From NCBI RefSeq assembly GCF_030272615.1, contig NC_081408.1, positions 402,717,889-402,781,888 of the forward strand: a stretch of DNA of 64,000 bases, in the 5' to 3' direction. This document shows, in pieces, positions 23,343 to 36,779 of the stretch. Position numbers and translations under genes: made by a program. The DNA comes from Cryptomeria japonica (Eukaryota > Streptophyta > Pinopsida > Cupressales > Cupressaceae). The notes below the pieces were generated by a model. The model did not search any database. It worked only from the letters and a program-made list of their open reading frames with translations, and was not told the DNA's origin. Numbering within the stretch: position 1 is the stretch's first letter; each line of letters starts with the position of its first letter.

Positions 23343-25541
23343 TTAGGGTTTTGCAATCTGTTGATTTGGGAACCAACAAACATTATGGGAGAACTTCAAA
23401 CACTTATAGATTGTAGAAGGAATAACTTTCATGGAAGAGAGCCAAGGATGTCCCAACTTCACATGAAATTGATTAGATGTAGGAATAATAGCAAAGGTAT
23501 CATCCAAGCATTTAGTACCAATCTTAACAGGAAGAATAATAGAACTAATATTAGAACAAGAGAAACCACCATACACCTTGATCATAACTTTATATTTATC
23601 ATACGTAACTTGATGCAATTATTAAGTAAAAAGGTGTTCTTCAATAATAATTTTCACTATATGTATTGGATCAATGAGCACCCCTCATAAGAGTTTGTTT
23701 TTAATCTTCGTAGTAATGTATAATAGTCCATCAGGTGCAATAATAGTCTCACTAGGATCAAAGGTGATGCATAATTTAGGGTTGCTTTTAGGTTTTTCAT
23801 TGAGGTTCACAACATTGTTGAACTCTATACCAAAGTCATTGGGAAAGAATGCAAGTGACTTAGACTAAAAAATATTGGTAAAGTGAGAAGGCATAGTATT
23901 GGTGAAGATTTGGAGGTTTTAATTAGGAGGTGATGCGGATTTGTTCCCTTTATCATTCATAACATCTACAGATATAACATTGTTATCAATAAGGTCTTGA
24001 ATCTTATACCTCAAAAAACAACACTTCTTAGTATCATGACCTACTTGGCGATGGTTTAGGAAAAAGGATTTGTGGCCAAATGAAGGCATTAAAGGCTTAG
24101 AGGTATCTATAGGCTTGATGTGAGGAAGTTGCAACACATTATCAGTAATCAACCTCAACATTATACTTTACAAAGTGAGTTCATTCTTTTCTAAAGTATT
24201 TGGATAAAGGGGCCACACTTGATGTTGTGGCTACCACTTGAGTGTTGATGTTGTTGGAAGAGTTAGCAATAATCTTGATGAAACCTTTGTTGTGTTTGTT
24301 GAATTTTGGAAAAAAAAATTTGAGCGTTCTCATTCTTATTAACCATAATGATTCAAATTGTCTCACTTGAAGTTGATATAGTTATGAAGCATTGTACACA
24401 ATTGCGTGAAAGAGGTAAATTTAGAAAATAGAAGATCATCTTTAATATCTTTTGCAAATTAGTAATGACAATTCTTTGAACATCATGATCAGGCATACGA
24501 TAAGCAATTTGTGAATGCAAATGTTTATATCTACCAATAAAATCATTTACTTTTTCTCTAACTCCTTGCTTATAATGAATCAAATAAATCAAAGTAATTT
24601 TAGGACCAATGTTATTTTTAAATTGTTGAATGAAAGCATTATCCAATTGTTGAAAAGAAGTAATGGAATAAGGGGGCAAAGAACAATATCATTGCAAAGC
24701 TTTAACTCTAAAGGTTCGAGTAAATAATTTTTCCATGGATCTTTGATCATGAGAGAAATCACTACACAAGGTTTAAAATGTCTTCACATGAGTCAAGGGG
24801 TCACTTTTCCATTGTATAACTCTAACTAAGGGATTTCCATATTCTTAGGAGCAACCACACAAATAATCTCATCACATAGTGGGCTTGCTACATCATAAGT
24901 GGGAACATTGAACTTGGATTGGGTAAATCAAGGCAATTGTTATTGTAAGGATGAAACACTTTGACCTAGATTATTGATAGTGGCTTTGGTGGATGGATTG
25001 GAATTGAACATATTGGATTGTGATGGAGGAGTAATGTTGGTGTAGGTAGTTGGAGATTGAGAATTAGTGGGGGGGGATTGTGATATGTTGGTACAAGAGA
25101 TGGCTAGGAAACAAATGGAAGACTCATAGAAAGAGGTATATAAGGGTATGAATTAATAGGATTGCCCCCATGACTAACATGTGTAGGATTAATATTTTGT
25201 GTAGAGATAGTCATCATAAAAGATGTGTATGTAGGCACACTAGGAAATGATGTAGTCATATGAATGGAATGATCAACTTGACTAGTAGGATGAGAATAAC
25301 CAAGATCTTTTGCACAATATGAGAAATACCAAGTAACACTTCCACACCTAACTTATCACTTTTAACCATTTTCTTCAAACTTCAATCAACCTGATATTGC
25401 CTCACTATTCATGTGTTCTTGGCCCATCCGTTGTTGGAGATTGTCAAATTCCATGTCAAGCTTCCCCAATTGAGCACTAGTAACCCTAGTTGGTGAGTCA
25501 TCACCTTCATCATGAGAAGTGTGAGGTTAACGGGGCTCCAT
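23343..25541 (-). pseudogene. GypC: Ty3/gypsy gag-protease remnant
   Basis: Reads on the minus strand from an ATG at 25541 (MEPR, stop, then PHTSHDEGDDSP...). In order it shows a Retrotrans_gag segment (24353-24679: SFQQLDNAFIQQFKNNIG and INDFIGRYKHL-like text), then a gag C-terminal zinc-binding/linker region (23919-24161: RQVGHDTKKCCFLRYKIQDL, resembling the plant 'GH-TE-C-LK-KIQDLID' motif). A retropepsin-like tail follows (23343-23618), with ILPVKIG, the LGHPWL turn and ACSTIHKCLKF-like text. Several frameshifts and stops separate the pieces, and the sequence degenerates after the protease. No RT or integrase is present. Confidence 0.6.
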
Positions 25542-28500
25542 GATGTTAGATATATCATGTGTTGGATTAGAGGAAGTATTAATAGTCACATGGAATAGGC
25601 TATTAAACTTGAGCTCCATATCCTTGGTATTTAAACTTCGAGAAGCCCTAAGTCTATATCTTCTTTGCATTGGAATATTAAATGTAGGAATAAGTGTAAC
25701 AAAATTCATGCACAAAGAAGGAAATATCGAATGCAAAGATTTGAAATCACTATTTTTTTTAATAATGCAAGCTATATGTATGATTAAACAATGCAAATTT
25801 TTTGTGAAATGACTGTTTAACCAACAAATTAAGCAATGCAAATTATGAATTTAAACACAATATGCTTCTAAATATGAAAATGATATGTAAAAAAAATTAT
25901 ATCTAAGCATATAATTTGAAAATTATATAACCCATAAATCATTTTTAACACAATATCTAGGGTTTTGCCAATTTAACCTTTAAATTGATGTGATTTAAGT
26001 GCAATGAATAAAATGAAAATTAAATTAAATGCCTAATTTTAGATTTGAACATAAACAATAAAAAACAAGCATGAACTATGATGGTTCACCAAAATGTAAT
26101 GTGGTGAAAAAATAGGGTCTCACCATTTGGGTTGATAAAGCCACTAATTTTGCTTAAGACCAACCTTACATTAAGGAGGGAATTAAATTTGATTGATCCA
26201 ATCCTAAAAGGGTTGAATGCAAATCGTATTAATTCCTCCTTATTTGAGTCAAAATTGAATTGGAATTAGGATTAAATTGCAATGCTAGATCTAGGACAAA
26301 CAATGAGAAATTGACATAAAATGATAGTAACGTAATGTTCCATATATCATGCAGAATTGTAAACCTTGATCTGAGGAGGGAAAATATATCAGAACTTGTG
26401 ATGGGAAGTTCAAGAAAAATTGTCAAGATTGAGGGGAGGAGGTCACCTTGGTCCTTGAACTATTGGGAGAAGATGAACTTGATGCTTTCCGGATCAGAAT
26501 GCCACACAAAATCCATTGTCAGAAGGTCATAAAAAATTCTCGGGATCAAGGGGAGTTGGTCGTCTTGGTCCTTTGCTTTTCACGGCTTCAAAATTTGAGT
26601 CTGATTGTCATCATCCACTCTCTTGGATTCCTTGATCGAAGCTCCTAAGACAATTCCCTGCACACAGAAAGAAGGAAATAAGTTTTGTTGAGGGGGGTTT
26701 TCCTTAGGTCAAACCCTGGTTTAGGAATTAACCTTGAAATTGAGATATGATAATTGAAATGGAATTGAATTGAAGTAGAATTCTTTCCTTTTGAGGGAAA
26801 ACACTGGATATGATTTGAAAATGCTTTAACTTGATACCTTGATGAAGTTTGCTTGAATCTGCATGCAAAGGTTTAGGATGCTATGTATAATATCTTCATA
26901 GAAGGTTGATCATGGATTCTTGGACATTAATACTTGAACTTGACTTGACCTTCTCCTTCAATGCTTAAAAAATAATTGAGTTCTTCCTCATGTAGACTTG
27001 AATTGATTTTTCTAAAGTGCAATTGAGAGGTCACTTACAATTTTCTAGTTACCAAATGAGGGGTCGGCTTCCTTTTATTCCTAACCATGCATTAAATGTT
27101 TGATTTTTCAAAGCAGGTCGACACAAAGAAAAAATTCTTGCCCACATCAAGTGACTTTTGTGAGGTCCTATTTTGGGTCTTGATTGGGAGGACCAGGGTG
27201 GTCAAGGCACCTTGGTCCCGAGCCAAGACTAGGGCCCCCAGGGCATCCCGGTCCTGTCAATCAAGATTCAAAATTGGACAAAGGCTAGATCATGAGTTGA
27301 AAATATAGATTTCAAGAGGTTATGAGCAAAATCAAAGTGGGCATTGAGTATTGAAGGTTGAAACGCAAAGGTGAGGGCTAGGCAAGGATGAAATTGTAAA
27401 GGGATGCAATTTATGATACTACAAGATCAAACTAAACTTGAGTATTTTAAATAGATTTTTATTGAATATAAATCCACCAAGTAGTTTCATCTAGCCACAC
27501 CCAATTTTATTTTCTTGAAGTCTTGCATTGCCAATGTTCAAAGATACTTTAATTTCATATGTCAATTTTTTGGAGAAATTAGATTGTGCATTACTTATCT
27601 CTCATCTAATCTTGAAACTAGTTGTTGTAGAGGATTTGACAAACTAGAATGGTCATGATAATTCTGCAAGAAGATGCCACATAGGGATCCATACAATAGG
27701 ATCCATCTATATATGTTTAATAACTCCAAAGTAAATTGAATTCTATCTCAGGGATCCATATACCATATAAAGCAACATTACATCTACTAGCACAAAAAGT
27801 ATATGATGAGTTATAGTTAATGCTATTCAAATTTCACTTTTTGTGCTAATACTTGCAAGGTTTGATGACGGATAATGATCTACATGGAGTAAACAACATC
27901 ATTGCAAGTGAAAATTATTTTATTGATCCATTAAAGACCACTAAAGTGTAGTGACACAAATTTTTTAAAATAAAGTTCTTTCTATTTTTCCCAAGTTTGG
28001 AGCGATTCTCCTTGGACTGATGTAGCTTTTCAAAATTTTATTCCAATTTTGTAAATTTTTAGAGGATTGGATGTATTTTTGAAGCAAGAGGATGTTGGAA
28101 CTATACAATGTCTTTCCCATAGTGTGCATGTGTATTATGGTTAACTAAGAGTAATATGCATGTATCTCATTGTCAACTAAGAGCGCAATTTAATTAATTA
28201 GAGCGTGCTCATATGATTTTTACTTTGTAGGTTATAGTTAGTTGATTTTTTAAAATGCAGATGCAAGTGATTTGTGTTACACATGCATTAATATAAAACA
28301 CTTATAAAACCCACACATATAACCATTTGAACATAAAATAAATATATGAATGTTTTGGATTTCTACCATTTTCAATGTATATTTGTGAAAGTGTTGTTTT
28401 CATCAAGCCTTCACATGCTTTAAGTGAGTGATTATACACTAACATGCATAGGAAGATTAGAATAAAGTATTATACAAAGTCTAAATGCATGCATACACGC

Positions 28501-29270
28501 ATGGTTAATATTGTCCCTACTTTTAGACAACCACAAAGCATATTAGATATTAAAATTCTTATATTATTGTTGTTTAATCAATCTACAACCTTCTAAGGAT
28601 CTTAAATCTTCATTTCAACAATAGTTGTAACTTTATGAGGTTTTATTTGTGTTGCTTTAAAATAGCCTTGCAACTTGATATGAGTCGCCCATACATTGTG
28701 TTGGATTTCAAAATTACAATTCCACAATCTTAGAGTATTAGTGTATCTTCAAATCTAGGGTTTTATTTCTACGAAGGTAGATCAGGGACTTATCAACATA
28801 GTGGTGGGTGGGAGAGGATGGGGGGAGTAATTATAGTTGAGGTAGATGTCGTTGATCGGGTGCCCTACTATTATAAGGGGCAAGTGATATAGACAAAGTA
28901 GGCCATGGGTAGATCCAAGTAAGGGGAAGTGAATGCATGAAAAGTGCAATCACAGTCCAATTAATGAGAATGAGTATCTTCTCATTCGCTTTAGACTTAT
29001 CTAAACCTAGGAGAGTGTTCTAGAGGTATCCTCAATAGGACTTCTCATAAAGTATGTGTTATCCCAATTACAGTTGAGCGCAAGTTTGGGATAGCCCCCA
29101 CCCCCACAATTTTTGTTTGAAATTGTGGCCTATAAGCTCTAAGCTATTTTCGATTTCAAGCATTTAATTTATCTTTGGGACCTTTTTTTTTTTTTCAAAT
29201 TTTTGTGGGGGGGGGGTCTTTTAAGTGTATTGTCAAACCTTAAACCCAACACAAGACTTGATTTGTCCAT
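25542..29270. other. Long stretch without genes
   Basis: Nothing coding is supported on either strand. Visible details are an AGGTCACCTTGGTCC-type segment imperfectly repeated at about 26440 and 26550 (GGTCGTCTTGGTCC), a 12-bp inverted repeat at 27789-27847, and homopolymer runs T13 (29183-29195) and G10 (29207-29216). The part next to GypC (25542-26120) is likely its 5' untranslated region. Confidence 0.4.
27789..27847. repeat. Perfect 12-bp inverted repeat
   Basis: AGCACAAAAAGT (27789-27800) and ACTTTTTGTGCT (27836-27847) can pair around a 35-nt loop. It may be a small foldback remnant. No flanking target duplication was evident. Confidence 0.5.
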
Positions 29271-29273
29271 TAA

Positions 29274-30420
29274 GGTGGAAATTGGGTTTATGAACTCGAA
29301 AATCACATTTGGGTACAAATTGAGTTCATAGACCCGATTCACACCTCTTTAATGCCCACTCCTTAGTGCATTTATGTTTTCAAAATCCAATTTTAATAGG
29401 ACTCGTTTTGCCCCTTTGAATCCATTTCTATGACTTTGGGTTTTAGTTTTACCTCGTTCTTTTGGTATCCAAGGTGAAGCTCATCAACTTCTTGTTTTTC
29501 CACCTTGGCCTAAGCGGTTATTTTCAAGTATGTGGCACCTTTTTCTTTGCATTTCTTTGCTTTCATTTTTAAGCTTAGGGTTTTGTTCAAATCGGGCCTA
29601 TGGCCTTTGGAATTTTCTTTCCTTATCCTTTTGTTTTGATCCTCCCTTGGTGATTCTATCTCATGGCTTTGAACCACACCACAATGCATCGCATTGTGCT
29701 ATGGTTCAGGTCTATGCCCTCATATTCACCTTTTGCTTGGTTGAATTTGTTTCATGTTGTTAGGTGTAGGTAGGGCCTCTAGGCCCGATGCTACACCTTC
29801 ATATCATTTGGTGTAGTATCAGGTTGATAGGCTTGACCTACACTTTAATCATTTTTCATTACCAATCACCATTGGTGTGGATTGGGCCGACGAACCCAAA
29901 CCACACTTCCTTTGAGTTTTGGTGGTGTTATTCGGGTCTGTCGACCTGACACCCACCAGTCTTATTTTTCAACACATTCAAACACTACTGTTTGGTGTAG
30001 TTCGGGTCGACGAACCCAAACTACACATCCAAATGTTACCGTTGGATATAATTCGGGTCCATCGACCCGACCTACACCATATCACCATGCTTTTGCCTTT
30101 GTTGGTGTTTTTTGGGCCTACAAACCTGAACTTCACTAAAAACATCTTTAGTTGGTGATGTTCGAGTTCGTAGACCTAAACCATACCAACTAATTTTGAT
30201 CTACCCTTTTTAATGTAAATCAGGTCCATAGACTTAACTTACATCACAATTGTTTTGATCTTCCAAGATGCATATCAGGCCTATGGACCCAATTTACATG
30301 TTTTCCATATCTTTCACTTTGAAGTGCAATTCGTGTCTATAAATCTGATTCGCATCTAAATTAGTGAATATGCCTTATTACACCAATGTGCAGATTAGGC
30401 CTATAGGCCCAATTTACACT
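29274..30420. repeat. Tandem array of about 17 diverged units, most of them imperfect palindromes
   Basis: Each unit is ~34 bp. In the better-preserved units the outer arm reads like GTGTAG...CTACAC around an inner arm like GGGTC...GACCC. Clear palindromic units start near 29763, 29810, 29874, 29924, 29994, 30043, 30103, 30153, 30211, 30267, 30323 and 30385. Weaker and partly non-palindromic units lie near 29274, 29311, 29575, 29650 and 29699. In the clear part, centres are spaced 47-70 bp (mean about 57), with unrelated T-rich spacers. Arms change in step: GTGTAG/CTACAC, GTGTGG/CCACAC and ATGTAA/TTACAT are all self-complementary. Two overlapping ORFs at 29882-30158 merely read through the repeats (GRRTQTT recurs). 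The array ends ~120 bp upstream of the ORF at 30539 and could be that element's leader. Confidence 0.75.
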
Positions 30421-30538
30421 TGGAAATTTTTCTAAGTGATAATTATTCCAATGTTGAAGATTTATCAATACTAAAGATGTTTTCCCACTAATTTTGGAGG
30501 ACCTTTTTGAACCCTGATGCAGTTCAAGATATTTTCAG

Positions 30539-31860
30539 ATGTCAAAACCATCTCCAGGAAAGAAAACAATGAAGTTCAAGAAACAAGATCCTCATCTAGT
30601 TTTTCCACCATTTGCAATATCATCAAATATAAAAAAATATCAAGGACACGAAGATAGGCCATGTGGATATTGATGAGTTCCTAAGGTGAATTGAGAATCC
30701 TCCACACTACTATCTAATGAAACCTACCATTAATAGTAGTATTTAGTTGTGGCTTTCCTTACGTCAGTTCAAAATCCAAAATTCTTGCTGCCAGTGGCGA
30801 ATCACTTTGATCCTATGAGCTGAAATGTAAAGGATGCAGATGGAAATAAATAGATAATGTTGAACAAGGATTTCTTTGACTCCTTGTTTAAGTATCCTAG
30901 TATAGGGCAATATGCAGATATTGATATTAAGTCTCCAGAGGCCTCTTATGAGAAACACTCTGAGAAATACATGAGGAATATCAATGATAATTGGTTGAAG
31001 ACTCCCAGACCTACAATTTCCAAATGGCCTAAGACCTTTCCTCAAAGTGACTTCAAGGAGGAGGTGAATGATTTGATTGCTCTTCTTAGTAGAATAAAAG
31101 GGCTTCCCACTTCTAATACATACTATGAGTGGATGTATCAATAAATTCATATCATCGAATATAAAAACAAGAATATATTTTAGGTAAGTAGATCAGTGAT
31201 GCCTTGTGCGAGCAACTCACTAAGGTACCTACCACCTTGAAGTTCTAAATGAATTCCTACTTGGTGTATGTTGTTGCTGCTATGAGGAATTTTGCAGTTT
31301 TGTCCTCAAAAGGAGGTAGAAGGAAAGTCCTGGTTTGGAAACACTATTCTCAATTAACTCTTAAAAATTTTAAATCATTTTAGAAGAGTTGTTGATGCCT
31401 TTTTTGGTTCATATATGTGTATGTTTGATAAGAAACTTGAAAAGAATAGGGTTTTTGATGAGGCTTGGGAAGTTGTCCACCAATATGGATGTATGTTTTT
31501 ATAGTTTCCTACCTTCACCTATCTAAGGATAGGATGTTATAATGATCAGCCTTTCATGCTCCCAAGGTACCCATATGATAAAATTATTTTGATGGAGTTG
31601 GCAAGGCAAATGGCGATGGTTCATGAGAAACAATCTGGTTCTCATAAAATAGGTTTCAAGTTTACTTTTTCTATTGGGAGATACTCTATCAACTCAAATT
31701 TCAAGGTAAGAGGTATTGAGGAAGAGATGAGAAGAGTAACAATGAGGCAATTTAAGTCCAGGAATGATTTTGATTACAAAGATACGACGAACAAACTGTA
31801 AAAGAACTACACTCATGTTCATAGAGTTGAAGATATTTAGATGGATTGCAGAACTAAGAT
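30539..31860 (+). pseudogene. Decayed ORF of unknown family downstream of the palindrome array
   Basis: Starts with ATG at 30539 (MSKPSPGKKTMKFKKQDPHL). Protein-like sequence then continues with at least one frame change (KIGHVDIDEFL near 30660, HYYLMKPTINSS near 30715). It returns to the first frame in two long open pieces: 30857-31144 (IGQYADIDIKSPEASYEKHS, NWLKTPRPTISKWPKTFPQ) and 31556-31801 (MLPRYPYDKIILMELARQMA, GFKFTFSIGRYSINSNFKV). About ten stops interrupt it. The composition is that of a soluble protein; no zinc knuckle, protease, RT or integrase motif is seen. The most likely reading is an accessory ORF of a non-autonomous LTR element; a host gene is not excluded. Confidence 0.45.
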
Positions 31861-34800
31861 ATCAAAAGGCTAGACTACTGTCACCTCACAAAGAACCAAA
31901 TAATCAATCTCAACCTAGTTGATATTCCTAATGACTTGGTTGATGACGGTAATATCTTAGACCCAATCTATGAAAGTAAAAAGATTGCCAATACTCCTCT
32001 CCCTTCTATCCAATGGTCTTAGAAGGAGGTTGTCTTTATAAGGACCATATTTCAGAGGATTCTTGCAAACACTAAGCACAAAAGGGAATTTAGTTGAATC
32101 CATTCACCACTAGATCAGAAGGTGATACTATTGGACTTGTTGGGAAGAGATCAAAGTTGAGAGCGTGTTACCTCGCAAGGGAGGGTAATAGGAGAATGGA
32201 TGTGTTGGACCTTTAAATTTTTTCAATTTTTAAGGTTCCAGATTCATACTAGGAAGCAAATCTCTCTCTGCGATTATCAAGATCAAGTATGTATTCCACT
32301 CTGAGTTCCCTGCAACTTACTTTGATGCATGAACAAGGTGGTCGATTTCCAGGTATGTATATGGTTGCAAAGGCAAAATCATTCCAGGTACGTCTTTTCG
32401 AATCATGATTTCTTCTCACCTAAGCATTATTATGTCAATTTAAGTGTTCATATGCATTTTGTATATCATAAGTATTTTCTTTGCCAAATTATAGATCCTC
32501 TTGATTACAGTTTCTATTTCTCTTGAGGCTAATTTATGTACACTTTCTTAGAACGTATAAGTTATGAATTGAAATTTTATCAGAAAGGTCATATTTAGGC
32601 ATTGATAGTTCTTTTCTGTTAAGTCCTTAGGTCAAACTAATTATTTGTTTATATTATTTACATCTTAATGAAGCCCGATGCTGAATTTAAAAGTGTTGTG
32701 AATCTATTTGCTATTTTTCATTGGCTAAAACCAAATGGAGTTTTTTCAGAATTGTTTTTTGCAAGATTACAATGTTGACCAAGTGCTCTCTTTGGATTTT
32801 AACATCTATTGGCCGGATAGATATCTTATTATATGAAGTGGTCCGTATGATTCCCTGTATGGAAATAAAACTATTTTCCAGGTTTCAGATCTTCGTTAGC
32901 CCATTTCTCATATTTTTGAAGGCAGAAGTAAAGACAGTTTTCAGATGTTTGTCAGTGAAATTTTTAGGATTAAAAAGTTGTCAACTTTGGTGATTAAAAT
33001 CTCCGCACTCAGAAAATATCTTGGAAAACTCTTTGGTGAAAGTTTCTTTGGTATATGAGACTATGTGCCCGTAAGATTTCATGAGAATCGGAGAAGTTCT
33101 GACCTGCCTTTTAATTGTTTTCTGACTGATCTCGACATAAAGATGCGTTAGAAAAAAGTTTTGAATTTGAACAATCAGAGAGCAATCCACTTAATATTTT
33201 GATGTCAAATGCTTCTATTTTAATTTTCACAAAGATCGGAGCTCGTTTGATGTGTTATTTTAAAATTTATATTGCCCACGACTAACTTTGGAAGGCCAGT
33301 TTACAAAGCAAGTATCAAAATTTGGTTAGCTACTTGAAATTTGAAATAAAACCCATGTTTTATTTTAATTATCATAACTTTTGGCCAATTTTCGTGGCAT
33401 TTGGATACCTAGTTAGTCGGCAATGAAATTACTCCAAAATAGTCCGCAAGAGAAATTAATCCTGAGAAGGTATGCTACCCCGATGGATCCACCGTGAGGT
33501 AATATATTTTTTATTTTTGTTTTGCAAAGGGATACTATAACACAAAATTATATTTCTTAAGTTTGCATGTACAGGAAGTATCTTTTTACTTAAGAAATTT
33601 AATAGAGTATTTTATTTTCATAATGATTTTTTACCATTCATGTAAATACCATAGAAAAGGAAAATTATTATTTTAAAGATTATATTTTCGATATTTTATG
33701 AACTTTGAATTTTTTTTTTTTGAAAGGGAAATATTTGTGTAAAAGGAAGAGTTATATTTTACATATAAATGTTCTTTAATGCATAATATTTGATTAATAA
33801 GTGGATTTTAATGTTATGATCTTTTAAGCTTTCATAAATATTTTTGGGTAAATTTTATTCTATGAATAATCAAAGAATGAGTACATTTTTATTATTTTTC
33901 TCTTTTGTTGATTTAGAGAGAAATAATATTTCCAAAGGGATTTGTTACTATTGGAAATTTTCGAAATTTATTAAGTAAAAATTTCTATAAACATTATTAA
34001 ATGTAAATAGACAAATTTTTTAGAATTTTTAAAATGATTAGTGTAACTTTTGAAAGATATATTTGAAAATCATTTGAATGTTAGGGATTCTTATTTATAT
34101 AAACATTTGCCCTAAAATTCTATTTTAAGGGGCAAATTATTAAATATCCCTAGTGTAATATGAATTTTTTATTACATTGTTTGGTGTGCAGGACGCTTAC
34201 ATATGAAAGTTTGAATTTATTTTTCCTAAGAACATGTTGAGCAGGGAGTATTTCTCACCACATAATGATCTTTATTTACTTGCAAAAGCACTTTGAAAAC
34301 AAATTTTATTTGTAGTCTTTGATATAATTATGATAATATTCTAATTGTCTTTGAAGAAGTTAAAAAAGAATATATTTTGACAAAGGTGAAATTATATTTA
34401 TACATAAGTGCTTTCAATATGGTGACCTAATGATATTGTCTCTCGTCATGTTTTTACCCTTATTTTTTTTGAATTGAATCCATATTAGGGTAAATATTAT
34501 TCTTTATTGTATGGATAATGTATTTGAGGACCAAAGTGTGAATATTATATTTTGTTCAAAGAAGAAAATGTATCTTGAAAAGTTTTTTTTACCCAAGGTA
34601 AAATGATGAATAGCATTTATTAAAATAGATTTTGGTGTTTTGAGGCAATCTTTTCATATGCATATTATTTGCCCTAAGTTAATAAATTGAATATGTTCAT
34701 TAGGGTAAATTATTTTTATCATATAGTTAATGATTTGGTTGATTTTTGCAAGTATATATTCTATTGGAATTGCCTTAAAAGGGTGAAAATGCATTCTTAT

Positions 34801-36140
34801 CACATGGTTGGAATATTGATTCACGGATGTCGATTCACTGATGTCATTTCCAAAAGGGAAGTGTATTCTTATCATATCACACTACCTTATGTTATTATTT
34901 GAACGCACATCAAGATGAAACTTATATATGTTATTTACCCTAAATAAGTGCTTTGAATATATATATTAGGGTAAAGTGTTATTTTATATAAATAGATGTT
35001 ATGTTTGCAAAATTATTTTCTTAAAATGTAAATACTTTGGTTTTATTGAATTATTTTAAACAAGTATTTATATAAAGATTATTGACTTTTCAAACTAAAA
35101 TCTAAGGTGGAATATGTTTAATTTTCAAATCAAGGAATTTGATTGGCTTATCTTGTGTGCAGAGGATATTGAGAAGATGATGAATATTTGTCGAGGAATT
35201 TTATCAAGGCGGAGAATAAAAGACACATTATTAAAGCATCATTTAGTATTATTAATATGTATTAGGGAAGTCTATAGGAAGAAGAAGTATCTTTTTGTGC
35301 AAACAGATTGTAATGGAGTATCTTCAAGTGCAGCTTACGTATGCAATCATTTCCTAAAGATTAATATACAAGGTTCATTGTTTCTTTTCTAAATATTGTA
35401 CATACTTTTGTGTTGATGAGTTGTCTTTGTCCTCTTGATAAAACTGTCATTTGATTTGCTATGATGTGCCATCACATGCTGATACATTAAATATGAGATT
35501 GGGTTTTCATTGTTTGTGTAACACATACTGAAACCTTCATAGTTGATGATTAATGTTGTCTCTTGAGTTGATAAGATCTCTTGTTCATAAAGTATCATAA
35601 ATATCCCTGGATAGAGGCACTGGTCTGTTGTTTATCTTTTAAGGTCCTAGTTTACTATGCATTTAAGGTCCTTGATAGTGAAACATTCTTTCCAAATCCT
35701 ATATGAATTGATCTTTGCATATTTCTTTTAAGTCCTAAAAGCATTCTTATTCTTAATATACAATCATAATCATTTTCATTTCTTTTCAAAAGCATTCACT
35801 TAAAGCACATAATAAAGCATAATTGCAGAACAATCATTTGCCAGTTTTGCATTTGCTAACCATAAAGCTTAAATCCACTTTAAATAACTCCTTTTGTGCT
35901 TGAGAGGGAGAGGTATACCCACCTAGGTTCAGTGGAGCCTTAAGTGCAGAGGGATTTGGTCTTTGACCATCCCTGTTCGTTGGCCAAGGCTAGTTGGATC
36001 AATTAAGGGCATGGTAAATCCTTAAGTTTTCCAATCCGTGGTTTTGGGAACCAACATGATGGACATGATGCTCAGTCAAGGAACCCACCTTTTGAGTTTT
36101 GTCGTTAATTTGATCAACAATGTGCAGAAAAGCTCAGGCA
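31861..36140. other. AT-rich gene-free stretch
   Basis: No supported gene. 33500-35100 is extremely AT-rich, with recurrent TTAGGGTAAA-like words (about 34496, 34711, 34972) several hundred bases apart. They are neither tandem nor telomeric. Short open frames (for example 34687-34902 and 35114-35392) have no recognisable content. It may separate the ORF at 30.5-31.9 kb from the ORF end at 36.2-36.6 kb by insertion. Confidence 0.35.
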
Positions 36141-36149
36141 CTTCTCTCT

Positions 36150-36609
36150 AGATATTTTGGTTGATCATGATGTGATTCCTTCAAGGAAAAGGTATGTCCA
36201 GTATAAAGAGTCGTTAAAGCATCACATGAAAGTTTTAGTGTAGCTAATTGAAGACATAGAGGAGGCAAAGGTTTTGGGTTAGAAGATAGTGAGAAAGATC
36301 ACTGACAAGATTGATGATCTTCCTTGTGACTTACTTGATTAGGACCAAAAGCTACTACCCCTAGCTTTGACCATACAAGAGTTCAATTTGCTTGTCCAAG
36401 CCGAAGTTGAGAGAGTTGATTTCACTCTCTCATCAATTGATAGATTAATAGAAATCCAAGTTATATTGGATAGTCTGGGAACTATTTTGAAGAAATCCGA
36501 ACAGAACTATTCCAACTTGATGGACTCAATTGCACAAGCTCAGGTCATGTTGATGAACCAGAGGATTCAAAAGTACAAGTTGCTCTTTAGAAATTTGAGG
36601 ATTTCTTGA
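36150..36609 (+). pseudogene. C-terminal end of a decayed helical ORF next to an LTR
   Basis: One frame runs through two TAG codons into an 80-codon open stretch (36367-36609). The stretch is strongly helical, with heptad-like spacing (VDFTLSSIDRLIEIQVILDS, LKKSEQNYSNLMDSIAQAQV), and ends at TGA 36607-36609. An LTR-like sequence begins about 100-200 bp further on. By position it is the last ORF before a 3' LTR. It could be the C-terminal part of the product starting at 30539, with a few kilobases inserted between, but no overlap proves this. Confidence 0.4.
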
Positions 36610-36779
36610 AGAAAAATAGGGATGGCCATGCTCAAGATGGAGATCTAGACACTTAGTCATTTTTCATGCTTTGTAGTTATTAGTGAATTTTTGTAATTCC
36701 AATCGACACTTCAAGTGTCATTTTTTTATATTTTGTTTTTCATGTAGGGTTGCACAAGTCCTAAGTCAAATTAGACTCT

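Noticed and set aside
29882-30158. Two overlapping ORFs with repeated GRRTQTT-type peptides
   Set aside because: They only read through the palindromic repeat array. Periodicity comes from the DNA repeats and the frame changes between units.
29274-30420. CRISPR-like appearance (regular palindromic repeats with unique spacers)
   Set aside because: The context is a plant-type genome with retroelements, repeats are strongly diverged, spacing varies from 47 to 70 bp and there are no cas genes.
34490-34980. Interstitial telomere repeat (TTAGGG words)
   Set aside because: The words are hundreds of bases apart, embedded in AT-rich DNA, and plant telomere repeats are TTTAGGG in tandem.
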